This document shows positions 1-8,086 of a stretch of DNA of 12,955 bases, in pieces. Made by a program: the position numbers and the translations under genes. The DNA comes from Mycoplasmataceae bacterium (GTDB lineage: Bacteria; Bacillota_I; Bacilli_A; Mycoplasmatales; Mycoplasmoidaceae): positions 1 to 12,955 of the forward strand of contig JAITJR010000057.1 in assembly GCA_031278855.1 (NCBI GenBank), given 5' to 3'. Below the pieces are notes generated by a model. The model saw nothing but the letters and a program-made list of their open reading frames with translations, did not search any database and was not told the origin of the DNA. The number at the start of each line of letters is the position of its first letter. Position 1 is the first letter of the stretch.

Positions 1-60
1 ATCAACTAATGTTTTTATAGACAAAGAATTAGATTTACAAATAATATCATCAAAAATCAT
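1..60 (-). CDS. Possible start of a gene downstream of the methyltransferase (partial)
   Basis: After the methyltransferase stop codon (TAG at 79-81) the same minus-strand frame stays open to the window edge. An ATG at 58-60 begins MIFDDIICKSNSLSIKTLVD. The other two minus-strand frames close quickly. A gene placed directly behind a methyltransferase is often the partner restriction endonuclease, but 20 residues are too few to recognise a family. It could also be methyltransferase C-terminus cut off by a nonsense mutation. Confidence 0.25.
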   Translation of the reverse strand, partial: MIFDDIICKSNSLSIKTLVD

Positions 61-78
61 AACTCGGTTATTATATAG

Positions 79-1192
79 CTACCTTTGATACATGATGCTA
101 ATTTCAGTATCGTTAATATTAACAACATTTGACAATTTAGGAATCATTAAATTTTGTTCTTGTCGAGTAACAACAGGGATATTCAAACTTTCGTTGAGAT
201 ATTTTGTAATTTTATTATTTTCCTCTCTTTTTCTTATACTTTCTTTTGCTTTAATCAAACGCATATCATTGAATTCTTTAATTTCATCAAGAGAATTTTG
301 AATTCTGTTAACAATATCTGTTTTAAATTGACGTTCAATTTCGACCAAACAACTATTTCGTTTCAGAGCTATAGAGGCAATTGTGGTTGTTCCTGTCCCG
401 CCAAATGGATCCAAACTATATCTCCCTCTATTGAATTTAACGCTATTAATCTATACGGAATTTCTAAAGGATAAGAAGCACTTCTTTTTCTTAAAGAGTT
501 GGGATTTTTCTGTTTATTACCTAAAACTTTTCAAATATCTTGGCACCACAAATTTCGCTCATATTGAAAAAAAGCGGATGATTGTCTACTTTTATCTCCT
601 CAGCTGTTTTAAATATTCTTTTGCTCTTTCTAAAAATAAGAATGTGTTCATGTTCTAACGTTGTGTAAGCACCAACTGGCAACATCCCAGAACCCATAAA
701 TTTATTTGGAGAATTTGTGGGTTTGTGCCAAATAATAGAAGGTAATTGTGTAAAGCCTTTACTTAAAAAATATTTAACTGTTCTAGCACCATTTGTGAAC
801 AATCTAAATAGACCATTGATTGTTCTTGTGGCGTCACCAATATTAATACAGATAATTACATCATCTTTACTAACTTTTAAACATTGGTCATAAACTTTAT
901 CCAGTTCTTTATGCATTAACTCAAAAGCTTCTTCTGGATAATTTTCAATTAAATTTTTGGTTATTTTAGAATTTAATCTACAAAATAATTGATCTCACAT
1001 TTCAATCATAGGATATGGTGGAGATGTGACAATTAAATTTACAGATTTTTTTTCAATTTTTTTAGACAATGTTCTTGCGTCAGAAAAAATTATTTTATGA
1101 GTTGATATGTCCATAATTGGATTATATTTTACGATTCCCTCAAGTTTAGATTTTTCTCAACTTTTAAAATGTTTATAATGAAAATTGCTCAT
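79..1192 (-). pseudogene. Beta-class DNA methyltransferase (N4-cytosine or N6-adenine), broken by two frameshifts
   Basis: Read from ATG at 1192 with TGA as Trp. The N-terminal segment carries motif IV ([12 protein letters not shown]). The middle carries the conserved stretch with IIWHKPTNSP, FMGSGMLP and TLEHEHILIFRK. The C-terminal segment carries the SAM-binding motif I (LDPFGGTGTTT). The order IV then I is that of beta-class amino-methyltransferases; the SPPY form leans towards N4-cytosine, but N6-adenine is possible. The frame breaks twice. Near 521-526 it hits a TAG just after IFEKF, while the next frame continues LGNKQKNPNSLRKRSASYPL. Near 413-418 that frame runs out of motif I, which continues in the third frame. 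Each break is repaired by adding one T (minus strand) to a short T-run. Repaired, the protein would be about 371 residues, normal for the family. It was probably part of a type II restriction-modification system. Target specificity is unknown. Decay or sequencing error cannot be separated here. Confidence 0.85.
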
Positions 1193-1237
1193 TGTTAGCT
1201 CTCTTTATGAAATGTTTATTCAAATTAATTTTATAAG

Positions 1238-1256
1238 AGCCCAATGGGCTTTTTAT
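1238..1256 (+). terminator. Short hairpin with T-tract in the methyltransferase-asnS gap
   Basis: A five-base-pair stem AGCCC / GGGCT with loop AAT is followed by TTTTAT on the plus strand. It has the shape of a weak intrinsic terminator for plus-strand transcription. No plus-strand gene precedes it in the window, so it may be a leftover, an attenuator-like element upstream of asnS, or chance. The minus-strand side lacks a comparable T-tract. Confidence 0.35.
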
Positions 1257-1423
1257 ATCTATCTATAGGAGTGCTAACTTAGGGGTTGACTTGGCCTTGA
1301 ATGGCTTCCCTTGAAATCTCATAATATGATTGATATTTGATTTTATTTAGCTTCGCTGAATATAGTTGGGCGGATGTGTGCATATACGACGGTGAATAGT
1401 TACTAATTTAATTGACACAACTA

Positions 1424-1429
1424 TATAAT
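1424..1429 (+). promoter_or_regulatory. Likely asnS operon -10 box (TATAAT)
   Basis: A perfect TATAAT lies about 29 bases before the asnS ATG, giving a predicted leader of roughly 20-25 bases. A TTGACA at 1412-1417 is too close to act as its -35 (spacing about 6). At the proper distance there is only weak sequence, so this is called on the -10 alone, which is common in Mollicutes. There is no Shine-Dalgarno sequence before the start. Confidence 0.5.
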
Positions 1430-1458
1430 TTAGCAAGTTAATAAGAAAAACATACATT

Positions 1459-2814
1459 ATGGAAACAATAGAAATAAAAGATATATTCGCGAATGGCGTT
1501 AAGTTGGGAAAAGTCAGTATTCGTGGTTGGGTTAAATCCAATCGCGACAGTGGCAAAATTGCTTTTTTAGAAGTTAATGACGGCACCACAGTCAATAATA
1601 TTCAAGTTGTTTATAAAAAACAAGAGACGAAAGGTTTTGACGAAGTTATTAGTGCAAGAACAGGTAGTGCAGTTTTAGCTATTGGCCAAATTAAATCCAG
1701 TGACCGGGCTGGACAAGAATACGAATTAGTCGCGGAGGAAGTAAAGTTATTAAAACAAGCTCACGAAGATTATCCATTACAAAAAAAACAACATACCTTA
1801 GAATTTCTACGTGACAACGCTCATTTAAGAGCTAGAACTACTACCATTGCGGCCATCATGCGAGTGCGTAGTCGTCTTGCATATGCTGTTCATAAATTTT
1901 TTCAAGATAATGGCTTTGTCTGAGTCGCAACACCAATCATCACTTCCAATGATGCCGAAGGTGCTGGAGAAAATTTCGATTTGCTAAACGACCCTACCAA
2001 ACCTTTTTTTGACAAAACTGGTAAATTAACAGTTTCTGGGCAATTAAATGCCGAAGCATATGCCCAGGCTTTTCGTCAGGTTTATACATTCGGTCCTACT
2101 TTTAGGGCTGAACGGAGCCATACAAACCGCCATATGTCTGAGTTTTGAATGATTGAACCAGAAATTGCTTTCATTGATTTAAAACAGTTAATGTTAGTAG
2201 TCGAAGCATTTGTTAAAACCATAACTAAAGATGTAATTAAGTATTGCAGTGAGGAAATTGCTTTTTTTGAAAAAAATAAACCCACCATCAAACAACGTTT
2301 AGAAACGCTAGTTAAGCAAGAATTCAAAAAATTAGAATATCGCAAAGCAATCGAAATTCTAAAAGAAGCAGTTAATAAAGGTCACAAATTTGAGAATAGT
2401 AGCATTTTTTTCGGGATGGATTTAGCTAGCGAACACGAACGTTATATTTGTGAAACCGTTTATAATTCTCCGACTTTCTTATATAACTATCCGAAAAAAA
2501 TTAAAGCTTTTTATATGAAAGCTAATGCGGACAACGAAACTGTTGCTGCCTGTGATCTCCTTGTGCCTGGAGTTGGCGAAATCGTTGGTGGCAGTCAAAG
2601 AGAAGATGACTATGATAAATTACTAAAACGATGTCAAGAAGTCAACATTGATATCACTAGTATTCAATGATATTTAGATTTACGTAAATATGGCTATTAT
2701 TCGTCAGCAGGGTTTGGTTTAGGTTTTGAACGTTTAATTATGTACATTCTAGATCTAGATAACATCCGTGAAACAATCCCTTTTCCTAGAGTGGAGGGCA
2801 GCTTAAAGTTTTAG
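1459..2814 (+). CDS. asnS: Asparaginyl-tRNA synthetase
   Basis: Charges tRNA-Asn with asparagine in the cytoplasm using ATP. The 451-residue protein is the usual bacterial AsnRS length. The N-terminal OB-fold anticodon-binding domain spans about residues 15-100 ([20 protein letters not shown], then the VVYKK and GQIKSS strands). The class II catalytic core follows: motif 2 at about residues 215-232 ([21 protein letters not shown]) and motif 3 at 418-425 (GFGLGFER). The [14 protein letters not shown] segment is typical of AsnRS. The C-terminus [11 protein letters not shown] differs slightly from the common PFPRTPG form. TGA codons at 1921, 2146 and 2668 must be tryptophan; a standard-code reading would split the gene. 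It is first of four closely spaced genes, and the pgsA ATG follows its stop by 3 bases. Identification is firm; AspRS is excluded by the overall AsnRS pattern. Confidence 0.96.
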
Positions 2815-2817
2815 TAT

Positions 2818-3426
2818 ATGTTTTTTAAGGCAAAACATATTCCCAATCTATTGACCATCATTAGAATATTATTTGTCCCTATCATTGTGACATTAACTTT
2901 AGTGCCTTCATATCAAATCATCTATCATTTAACTATTTACCAAGCAACATATACCATCTATTTAAATTATTTTGTAGCTGGAATTCTATTTTTAGTTGCT
3001 TGTCTAACCGATGCTCTTGATGGTTATTTGGCAAGACGTAACAAATGAATTAGTGATTTTGGAAAACTGTGGGATCCGATTGCTGATAAAATTTTAATTA
3101 ATTCTGTCTTAATTTGCTTTGCATTTCAAAAAAGTACTTTCGTATGGATGCCAATTATCATGATCGGACGTGATGTAATTGTGGATGCTCTACGGATGTA
3201 TGCAAGTAGTCAAAAAAAGGTTATTCCTGCCAATTTATTCGGAAAGTTGAAAACCATTTTTCAAATGCTAGCAATTATTGTCATATTTTTTGGTTTCAAT
3301 AGTAGCGATACCACTAAATATTTAAATTATTATTTATGTCAAAATGGGTTAATGTATTTGGCGTTAATAACATCAGTTGTGTCGGGCATCATTTACTTTA
3401 CAAGATGATATCGAAAGGATCAATAA
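2818..3426 (+). CDS. pgsA: CDP-diacylglycerol--glycerol-3-phosphate 3-phosphatidyltransferase
   Basis: Membrane enzyme that transfers a phosphatidyl group from CDP-diacylglycerol to glycerol-3-phosphate, the committed step to phosphatidylglycerol and cardiolipin. The 202-residue protein has the complete CDP-alcohol phosphatidyltransferase motif: D65, D68-G69, A72-R73, G82, D86 and D90, with TGA-encoded Trp77 inside it. The N-terminal IPNLLTIIRILFVPIIV is the typical PgsA opening helix. Further hydrophobic helices lie near residues 45-63, 90-110, 128-160 and 175-195. The start is 3 bases after the asnS stop and the gene ends 3 bases before the next start, so it is almost certainly cotranscribed. 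Another CDP-alcohol transferase (such as cardiolipin synthase of the same superfamily) is possible, but length and N-terminus favour PgsA. Confidence 0.92.
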
Positions 3427-3429
3427 CAC

Positions 3430-4710
3430 ATGTATAACAAATCTAAATTTATTTTGAATTTACTACCAGAATTAATTACTCCCGCGCTTGGTTGTACCGA
3501 GATTGGGTGTATCGCCTATGCCACTAGTATCGTTGGTGAAAAACTCAAAAATAAATTAAAAAGCGTGACCGTGCATATTTCTGGTTTTATTTATCGTAAT
3601 GTTGTCAATGTGGCGGTACCATTATTAGGTAAAATTGGAGCTAAAGGGATTGCCGCAGCTGGTTTATTAATGAAACAATCTAATAAAAAATTATTAGTAC
3701 TTGATGGAATTACCCCTCAACAAATAAAACAAACGAAACAATTGATGACTAAAAATATTATTAAAATTGAAGTCGAAAAAAATTGTGATCCAGTCTATGT
3801 AAAAGTCGTTGCGAAAGATGTCGCAGGTAATGTTTGTAGTGTACTAATCGAGCGTAAACATGATGTAGTACGTTACGTAAAATTAAATAATGTGATTTTA
3901 ACAACTAATTCATGTCGTAAAAATAATGCCAAACATTTATTACAAATAAAATATGACGTAAACGATATTAGTTTAGCAGACCTTTATAAGACCACCAAAT
4001 TACTAACATTGGCTGATTTAAAATTTTTACAAGACGGCATTAAGATGAACCATAAGATTGCTTTAGCTGGAAGTCATAAGCAATACTTTAGTCACACCAA
4101 ACCGTTGGCTGATTGACATGAAAGCATTTTAGCTTCTACTTTCAATGCCGTGGCCGCTCGAATGGATGGGTGCCCATTACCAGTCATGTCTTCAAACAAT
4201 AGTGGTGATCACGGGTTAACAATCAGTGTTCCCCAATATACATACCATCAAAAGGCACATACAAGTGAATTACTAATGCTACAAGGCATTGCTTTAGCTC
4301 ACCTAATTACGTGAAAGATTAAGCGAAACATTGGTGAATTATCAGCCTATTGCGGTAGTGTGGTGGCAGCAACCACTGGAACAATTGTTGGTTTAGGTTG
4401 ACAACGTAATTACAATCTAAAGCAATTAAATGACTTAATTAATTATTGCTTAAGTTCTTTTTGTGGTATTTTATGCGATGGGGCAAAATTATCTTGTGCC
4501 TGAAAAATTGAGACCGCTTTAATTAATGGTTTTCGAGCAATGGAACTAGTTGAATGTAAACAAAAATTAAGTCCGAATGAAGGAATTAATAATGCCAATG
4601 CTTTTGAAACCATTAAACTACTAGGAAAATTGTCCAAAGGGATTATGAATGCTACAAACTTAGAATTAGTTGACATCATTAATTGTAATGCCCTTGCTAA
4701 TCCCAATTAA
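3430..4710 (+). CDS. UPF0597 / CyuA-type L-cysteine desulfidase (L-serine dehydratase alpha-like)
   Basis: The 426-residue protein matches the UPF0597 family (YhaM/CyuA), whose studied members break L-cysteine down to pyruvate, ammonia and sulfide using a [4Fe-4S] cluster. Family marks seen: PALGCTEIG at the N-terminus (Cys22), a GDHGLT segment near residue 260, AYCGSVVAATTG (Cys308), and CGILCDGAKLSC near the C-terminus (Cys345, Cys349, Cys356). The cysteines in these blocks are the expected cluster ligands or neighbours. In-frame TGA tryptophans occur at 4114, 4312, 4399 and 4501. It lies 3 bases after pgsA and 25 before the CinA-like gene, so it is probably expressed with them. The substrate could be cysteine or serine; cysteine is the better-supported role for this family. 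The enzyme would require iron-sulfur cluster supply, which is limited in many Mollicutes. Confidence 0.88.
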
Positions 4711-4735
4711 TTAGCATAATTAAACCGTCAGTAAT

Positions 4736-5212
4736 ATGCGAACATTCCTAAATGAAATTATTGAAATTTTGATAAAAAAAGAATTAACTTTAGCTACTTG
4801 CGAATCAGTAACTGGTGGAATGATTGGTTCGAACATTATCAGTGTTGGCGGGGCTTCTAAGGTTTATTTAGGTGGGTTAACTGCCTATAGTAAACAAATC
4901 AAAATTCAACAAGCGAAGGTACCACCACAAATCATTCAAAATCATGGCACAATTTCCAAAGAAACTGCCATTGCGATGGCTGAAGGCGCTAAAGTCAAAT
5001 TTAATGCTGATGTGATATTATCGATCACTGGTAATGCTGGCCCGCAACCAGATGAAGACAAACCAATTGGTTTGTCTTATTTAACGATTATTTTAATTGA
5101 TAAAGTTTATACTTACGAACTACATTCAACTGAAATAGAACGTAATAATATTCGTGTTGATTTTACTTATCAAGCACTAACTAAATTGCTTAATTTATTA
5201 AAATCAGTGTAA
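4736..5212 (+). CDS. CinA C-terminal domain protein (nicotinamide-nucleotide amidase-like)
   Basis: A stand-alone 158-residue CinA C-terminal domain. The best known activity of this domain (PncC) is deamidation of nicotinamide mononucleotide to nicotinic acid mononucleotide in pyridine-nucleotide recycling. Visible marks: TCESVTGGMIGSNI near residues 21-34 (usual form ESxTGG), GGLTAYSKQIK near 46-56, GTISKETAIAMAEGAK, and SITGNAGPQPDEDKPIG near residues 97-113. The N-terminal molybdopterin-binding-like domain of full CinA is absent, as in PncC-type short proteins. It is the last gene of the asnS cluster, followed by a hairpin. Competence-related naming of the family should not be taken to imply a role in DNA uptake. 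Confidence 0.88.
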   Translation: MRTFLNEIIEILIKKELTLATCESVTGGMIGSNIISVGGASKVYLGGLTAYSKQIKIQQAKVPPQIIQNHGTISKETAIAMAEGAKVKFNADVILSITGNAGPQPDEDKPIGLSYLTIILIDKVYTYELHSTEIERNNIRVDFTYQALTKLLNLLKSV

Positions 5213-5243
5213 TTAATTGAGGGGCAATGTTCAATTTGGTCAT

Positions 5244-5270
5244 CGATGAATCGTTCATCGTATTTAATCA
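5244..5270 (+). terminator. Possible terminator after the asnS cluster
   Basis: A perfect seven-base-pair stem CGATGAA / TTCATCG with a three-base loop is followed by TATTTAAT. It lies 31 bases after the CinA-like stop and before the lipoprotein promoter, which suits a terminator, but the T-tract is interrupted and the stem has moderate GC content. It could instead be an operator-like palindrome for the downstream lipoprotein gene. Confidence 0.4.
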
Positions 5271-5295
5271 TGACGATTAGTAGTTAACAGAAATA

Positions 5296-5301
5296 TATAA
5301 T
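5296..5301 (+). promoter_or_regulatory. -10 box (TATAAT) just before the lipoprotein start
   Basis: A perfect TATAAT ends only 7 bases before the ATG at 5309. If it is used, transcription would begin at or within a base or two of the start codon, giving a leaderless mRNA. There is no Shine-Dalgarno sequence, and the -35 region is weak. Confidence 0.5.
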
Positions 5302-5308
5302 AATTACC

Positions 5309-7141
5309 ATGACATTCTCCAAAACAAAAGTTGTTAAATGCTTAAATATTGCCTTTATCTTAGGGCTTTTATCATGTGTTGTATCGCCATTTCTTTCATC
5401 TTGTTCGACTGTTTATCCTACATTTACTGTCACTAATGCCAAACAAGATTGAGTGGCAAATAGTACTACCTGAGTCAACGCCATTTGGAAGGGCTATTAT
5501 TTTGATGATGTCAATGCTCCGTGAGAAGTGCATGAGATTGACATTCCGCCAGAACATCAAAACGACATTAAATTAGATGTAAATAAGTCCAGGAAAATCA
5601 AGGACGATGCTAATCAAACACAATCATGCAGTGTATATTTCAATGTTTTAACAACTGCCAATCCAAGTGCAAAACCGTTTGATGTCCATATCATTTGAAC
5701 CATTAAACATACAAACTTTACAAAAACTTCCACCATTACTATCACTCCTGCTAAATCTAACATTATTAACATCAATAAAGACTTTGTTTATACCACTCAA
5801 CCTAATACCGATTATGATGTTGATCCGAATACTTTCCTAAATAACTCAATTCAATGTATTAATGGAATTTATAGCGGTACAGAAGCAGATCGCAGTAAAA
5901 TCGAAACCCATCTTACTAATGATCTTATTTGGTATCAATATCTGATATATGTTTCATTAAAATGCATCTATATTGATGATTCCACCAGTACTTATGCCAC
6001 GTTAGATGATTCCACTTGAAAGCTACATGTTGATTTGGAATATAATTTCGTAACTAAAATTTTTAACTATATTACTTTACATGCTGAAGCAGCTGCGACA
6101 GTTCATACAATTTTGGGGATGTCTTTTAAAGGCGGCATTGTAGTCGATTATAGTTGGGGATTAAATGATCAAGCGAATCCAGTACCTGGGCCAAAATTAA
6201 TGGGAGCTTATACAGTTAACACAACTGATTATAATGCTCATTATCCACAAGGATATGTGCCTAATAAAGATCCCGTTTATAACCCATATGCACAAGATTT
6301 TTTAGCTTTGGTACCGCAAAATCCAGATTCCTATCAAACATACAATATCGTCATCAATTCTCCAGTGTACAACTTTACGACTGGTCAACATATGTATTTT
6401 TTGAGTCAACCCCGTTTTTTTGGTTTAGAGTACACTTCAGGGCTAAAACATATTGTCATAAGATCTGCGAAAAGTCCAGCTCCCAGTGAAGATAGTTTTA
6501 GAAATTGACAATTTACACCGCCAAGTTATACTCTTTCTGGAATGAGTTATGATTTTAGTGAATCACAATGAATTAATAAGTGAGAGCAAATGAACATTCA
6601 TCAATGTTATGTTGATATTGCTCCTAACCAGACATTTAGTAACTACTTAGCCCCTGGTGACAAACAAAAATGAGCACAAGCTTTTATGTTTAGTAAAAAT
6701 TGAACTGATGTGGATTTTAATAATGACCTGCCCACTTTTATCGCTAACAAAAAAGCTGAATACCAAAATAACGATGCTTGTTTAAATGATGTTGGTGGTA
6801 ATGTACCTTGAAAAAACATTAATGTTTATTTGCCTAACCAAACCGAGATATTACTTAAGGATATCCCTTATTATCAAGTTATTCAACAGAGTTCTACCAA
6901 TTGAAACGTATTCCCCAAATCAATTGATGACGGTTCGAACTTAGCCACTTCTCATTACAATAGCCAGAACGAATCAAACATTGGCTATGATCAAAGCACT
7001 GATCGGTTTACTTGGTTTGCGATGGGCTTAAATTACCTATTTTACACAGATAATATGGAATCCGATGGCGATAATATACTTTTTTACAACCCTGAGCAAC
7101 TAGAGCAATTGAACTCCAATTTTATAAATAACCCTTCGTAA
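5309..7141 (+). CDS. Surface lipoprotein of unknown function
   Basis: A 610-residue protein. The first residues (MTFSKTKVVK) are basic, then comes a hydrophobic stretch (about residues 11-28) and a lipobox FLSSC, predicting cleavage before Cys32 and lipid attachment on the outer face of the membrane. The mature part is rich in Asn, Thr, Tyr and Asp, with no further membrane helix and no domain I recognise. Many tryptophans are TGA-encoded (for example at 5450, 5471, 5522, 5696 and 6017), so a standard-code reading breaks it into pieces. The start is chosen because it supplies the signal peptide and lies directly behind a TATAAT. It stands alone: a possible terminator lies upstream, and a transposase relic begins 12 bases after its stop. 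Mollicute lipoproteins of this kind are commonly surface antigens or adhesins, but nothing here shows a specific role. Confidence 0.85.
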
Positions 7142-7153
7142 TTATTTTTAATG

Positions 7154-7447
7154 TTAGTCTTGACAATTACGTGCCCACGGAATTTCAATCTGCTGAATAC
7201 TTCCGTCTTTTAATTTAACTCTTGGTACATTGCAATGAATTAAAAGCTTATATTGCATCACATCTAAATGTCTTCAGGTGCACTGTCGAGTATCGTAATG
7301 CGATTGGTTATCGTTGGTTAAAGTTGATGGGTTTCAATAAGCGACAAAGATCTCAAATTGTCCGTTCTCTTCATCGAACTGAATCCTATCAACATATCAT
7401 GGTTCTATTAGTCCTAATGCTCTGGTAAATATCTCTTCTTGAATCAT
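7154..7447 (-). pseudogene. ISL3-family transposase, N-terminal fragment
   Basis: Read on the minus strand from ATG at 7447 with TGA as Trp, this gives 97 residues ending at TAA 7154-7156. The sequence follows the N-terminal region of ISL3-family transposases: LGLIEPWYVDRIQFDEENGQ, FEIFVAYW, YDTRQCTWRHLDVMQY, then NVPRVKLKDG and IEIPWAR. Full ISL3 transposases are about 400 residues; here all of the catalytic DDE region is missing, and the fragment stops just after PWAR. The cysteines of the usual N-terminal zinc-binding site (CPxCG and the later C.EHG) are absent: only one Cys lies near, in RQCTW. No intact partner is in the window, so it is a relic without transposition activity. It lies tail to tail with the lipoprotein gene, 12 bases apart. 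Confidence 0.82.
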
Positions 7448-7469
7448 AATACAAGAATTATAAATTATC

Positions 7470-7499
7470 TTTATTCCACCCTGCTTTGAGATAAAAACC
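7470..7499 (-). repeat. Possible left terminal end of the ISL3-like element
   Basis: Read on the minus strand, the sequence starting at 7499 (GGTTTTTATCTCAAAGCAGG, then GTGGAA) has the general look of an ISL3-family terminal repeat: GG start, T-run, CAAA, G-rich block. It lies 52 bases before the transposase start, the expected place. The matching other end is not present, so the inverted repeat cannot be confirmed from this window. Confidence 0.35.
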
Positions 7500-7601
7500 A
7501 ATTTTAATGAACCTGTACTTAATAGGTAATGTACTCGTTATTGTGAATGTCTAGTTTGTTAGTAAACATCGTTTTTTTAAGTGTATCAGCAACATGTTTC
7601 C

Positions 7602-7630
7602 TTGACAAATAATTGCCAACAAGTTAATAA
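7602..7630 (+). promoter_or_regulatory. Promoter of the NDT-like/coaD/coaX unit
   Basis: A perfect -35 TTGACA at 7602-7607, a 17-base spacer, and TAATAA at 7625-7630 as the -10. This is the best sigma-70-type promoter in the window. The predicted start site near 7637 leaves a leader of about 17 bases before the ATG at 7654, without a Shine-Dalgarno sequence. Confidence 0.65.
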
Positions 7631-7653
7631 TTCCACTATTATTTACATGTAAT

Positions 7654-8085
7654 ATGTATAAACTTAAAAAAGGATATTTATTAGGTAGTAACTTTCAAAC
7701 CATCATCAATAGTCTTAAAGATGAAACTGACATCGTTTGATACGAACCATTAAAAATGGTCAATCACGACAAAGTCGATACCATATTTTGAGCTAATATT
7801 AACCAATTACTAAAATGTGACTATGTGTTAGTAGATGAAACAACAACTAATGATTTTGATTTAGGAGTAGTTTGAACCATTAATTACATCCGTAAATTAT
7901 TATTACGTAGTGGTTATCAAGATGCTGTCGCACAATTAGATAAATTTGACTTAATTGACAAAAACATCATTGGATTAATTAAAACGACTAATCGTCCGCT
8001 CCAACAGGTTATTATTAAAGACCAAGGTAAGTTATTTAAAAACCCTAAAGCGATTGTAACTTATATTAAAAACAAAGAGAAATAG
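7654..8085 (+). CDS. Nucleoside 2-deoxyribosyltransferase-like protein lacking the catalytic glutamate
   Basis: A 143-residue protein, the usual length for nucleoside 2-deoxyribosyltransferase (NDT) folds. The N-terminus KKGYLLGSNF resembles the first strand and loop of the fold. Residues 44-79 (IFWANINQLLKCDYVLVDET, then NDFDLGVVWTINYI) match the NDT core: a helix ending before the CDxVLV strand, then the D-x-G-x-x-x-E-x-G-Y signature. The catalytic Glu of that signature is Thr75 here and the Gly is Asn77, so the normal base-exchange chemistry is doubtful. Trp29, Trp46 and Trp74 are TGA-encoded. It is the first gene of a unit with coaD (the coaD ATG follows its stop by 1 base). I infer a nucleotide- or nucleoside-binding or regulatory role; a link to CoA synthesis is suggested only by position. 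Family assignment is by pattern and is moderate. Confidence 0.6.
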
Positions 8086-8086
8086 T

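Larger units (their letters stand above)
1193..1458. other. Intergenic region between divergent genes
   Basis: This 266-base gap separates the divergent methyltransferase and asnS starts. It holds a minus-strand TATAAAAT about 36 bases before the methyltransferase start, the small hairpin at 1238-1256, and the asnS -10 box. The stretch 1260-1400 is somewhat richer in G and C than its surroundings. I see no tRNA, T-box consensus or other named RNA in it, and no coding frame with recognisable similarity. Confidence 0.5.
7448..7653. other. Intergenic region with IS remains and the coa-unit promoter
   Basis: This 206-base stretch holds the putative IS end (7470-7499) and the promoter at 7602-7630. 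Between them (7500-7600) I see only AT-rich sequence with a T-run at 7571-7577 and no RNA gene or coding frame of note. Confidence 0.45.

Noticed and set aside
79..414. Separate small gene starting at MDPFGGTGTT
   Set aside because: The start is a TTG inside motif I of the methyltransferase; it is the C-terminal piece of the frameshifted gene, not an independent protein.
1412..1417. TTGACA as the asnS -35 box
   Set aside because: It sits only about 6 bases before TATAAT, far from the 16-18 needed, and no other -10 lies at the right distance downstream.
6035..6508. Independent 157-residue gene in the lipoprotein region
   Set aside because: It is in frame with the 5309 start and is bounded only by TGA codons, which are tryptophan here; it is an internal part of the 610-residue lipoprotein.
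7222..7431. Plus-strand frame with a GNAT-like YRNAIGYRWLKLMGF segment, resembling a phage acetyltransferase-like protein
   Set aside because: It is the reverse strand of the ISL3 transposase fragment, which matches its family over nearly its whole length; the plus-strand likeness is short and accidental.
7142..7507. 8-base target-site duplication flanking the IS relic
   Set aside because: The bases next to the putative left end (AATTTTAA) have only an imperfect, low-complexity match near 7145-7152, which is expected by chance in AT-rich DNA.
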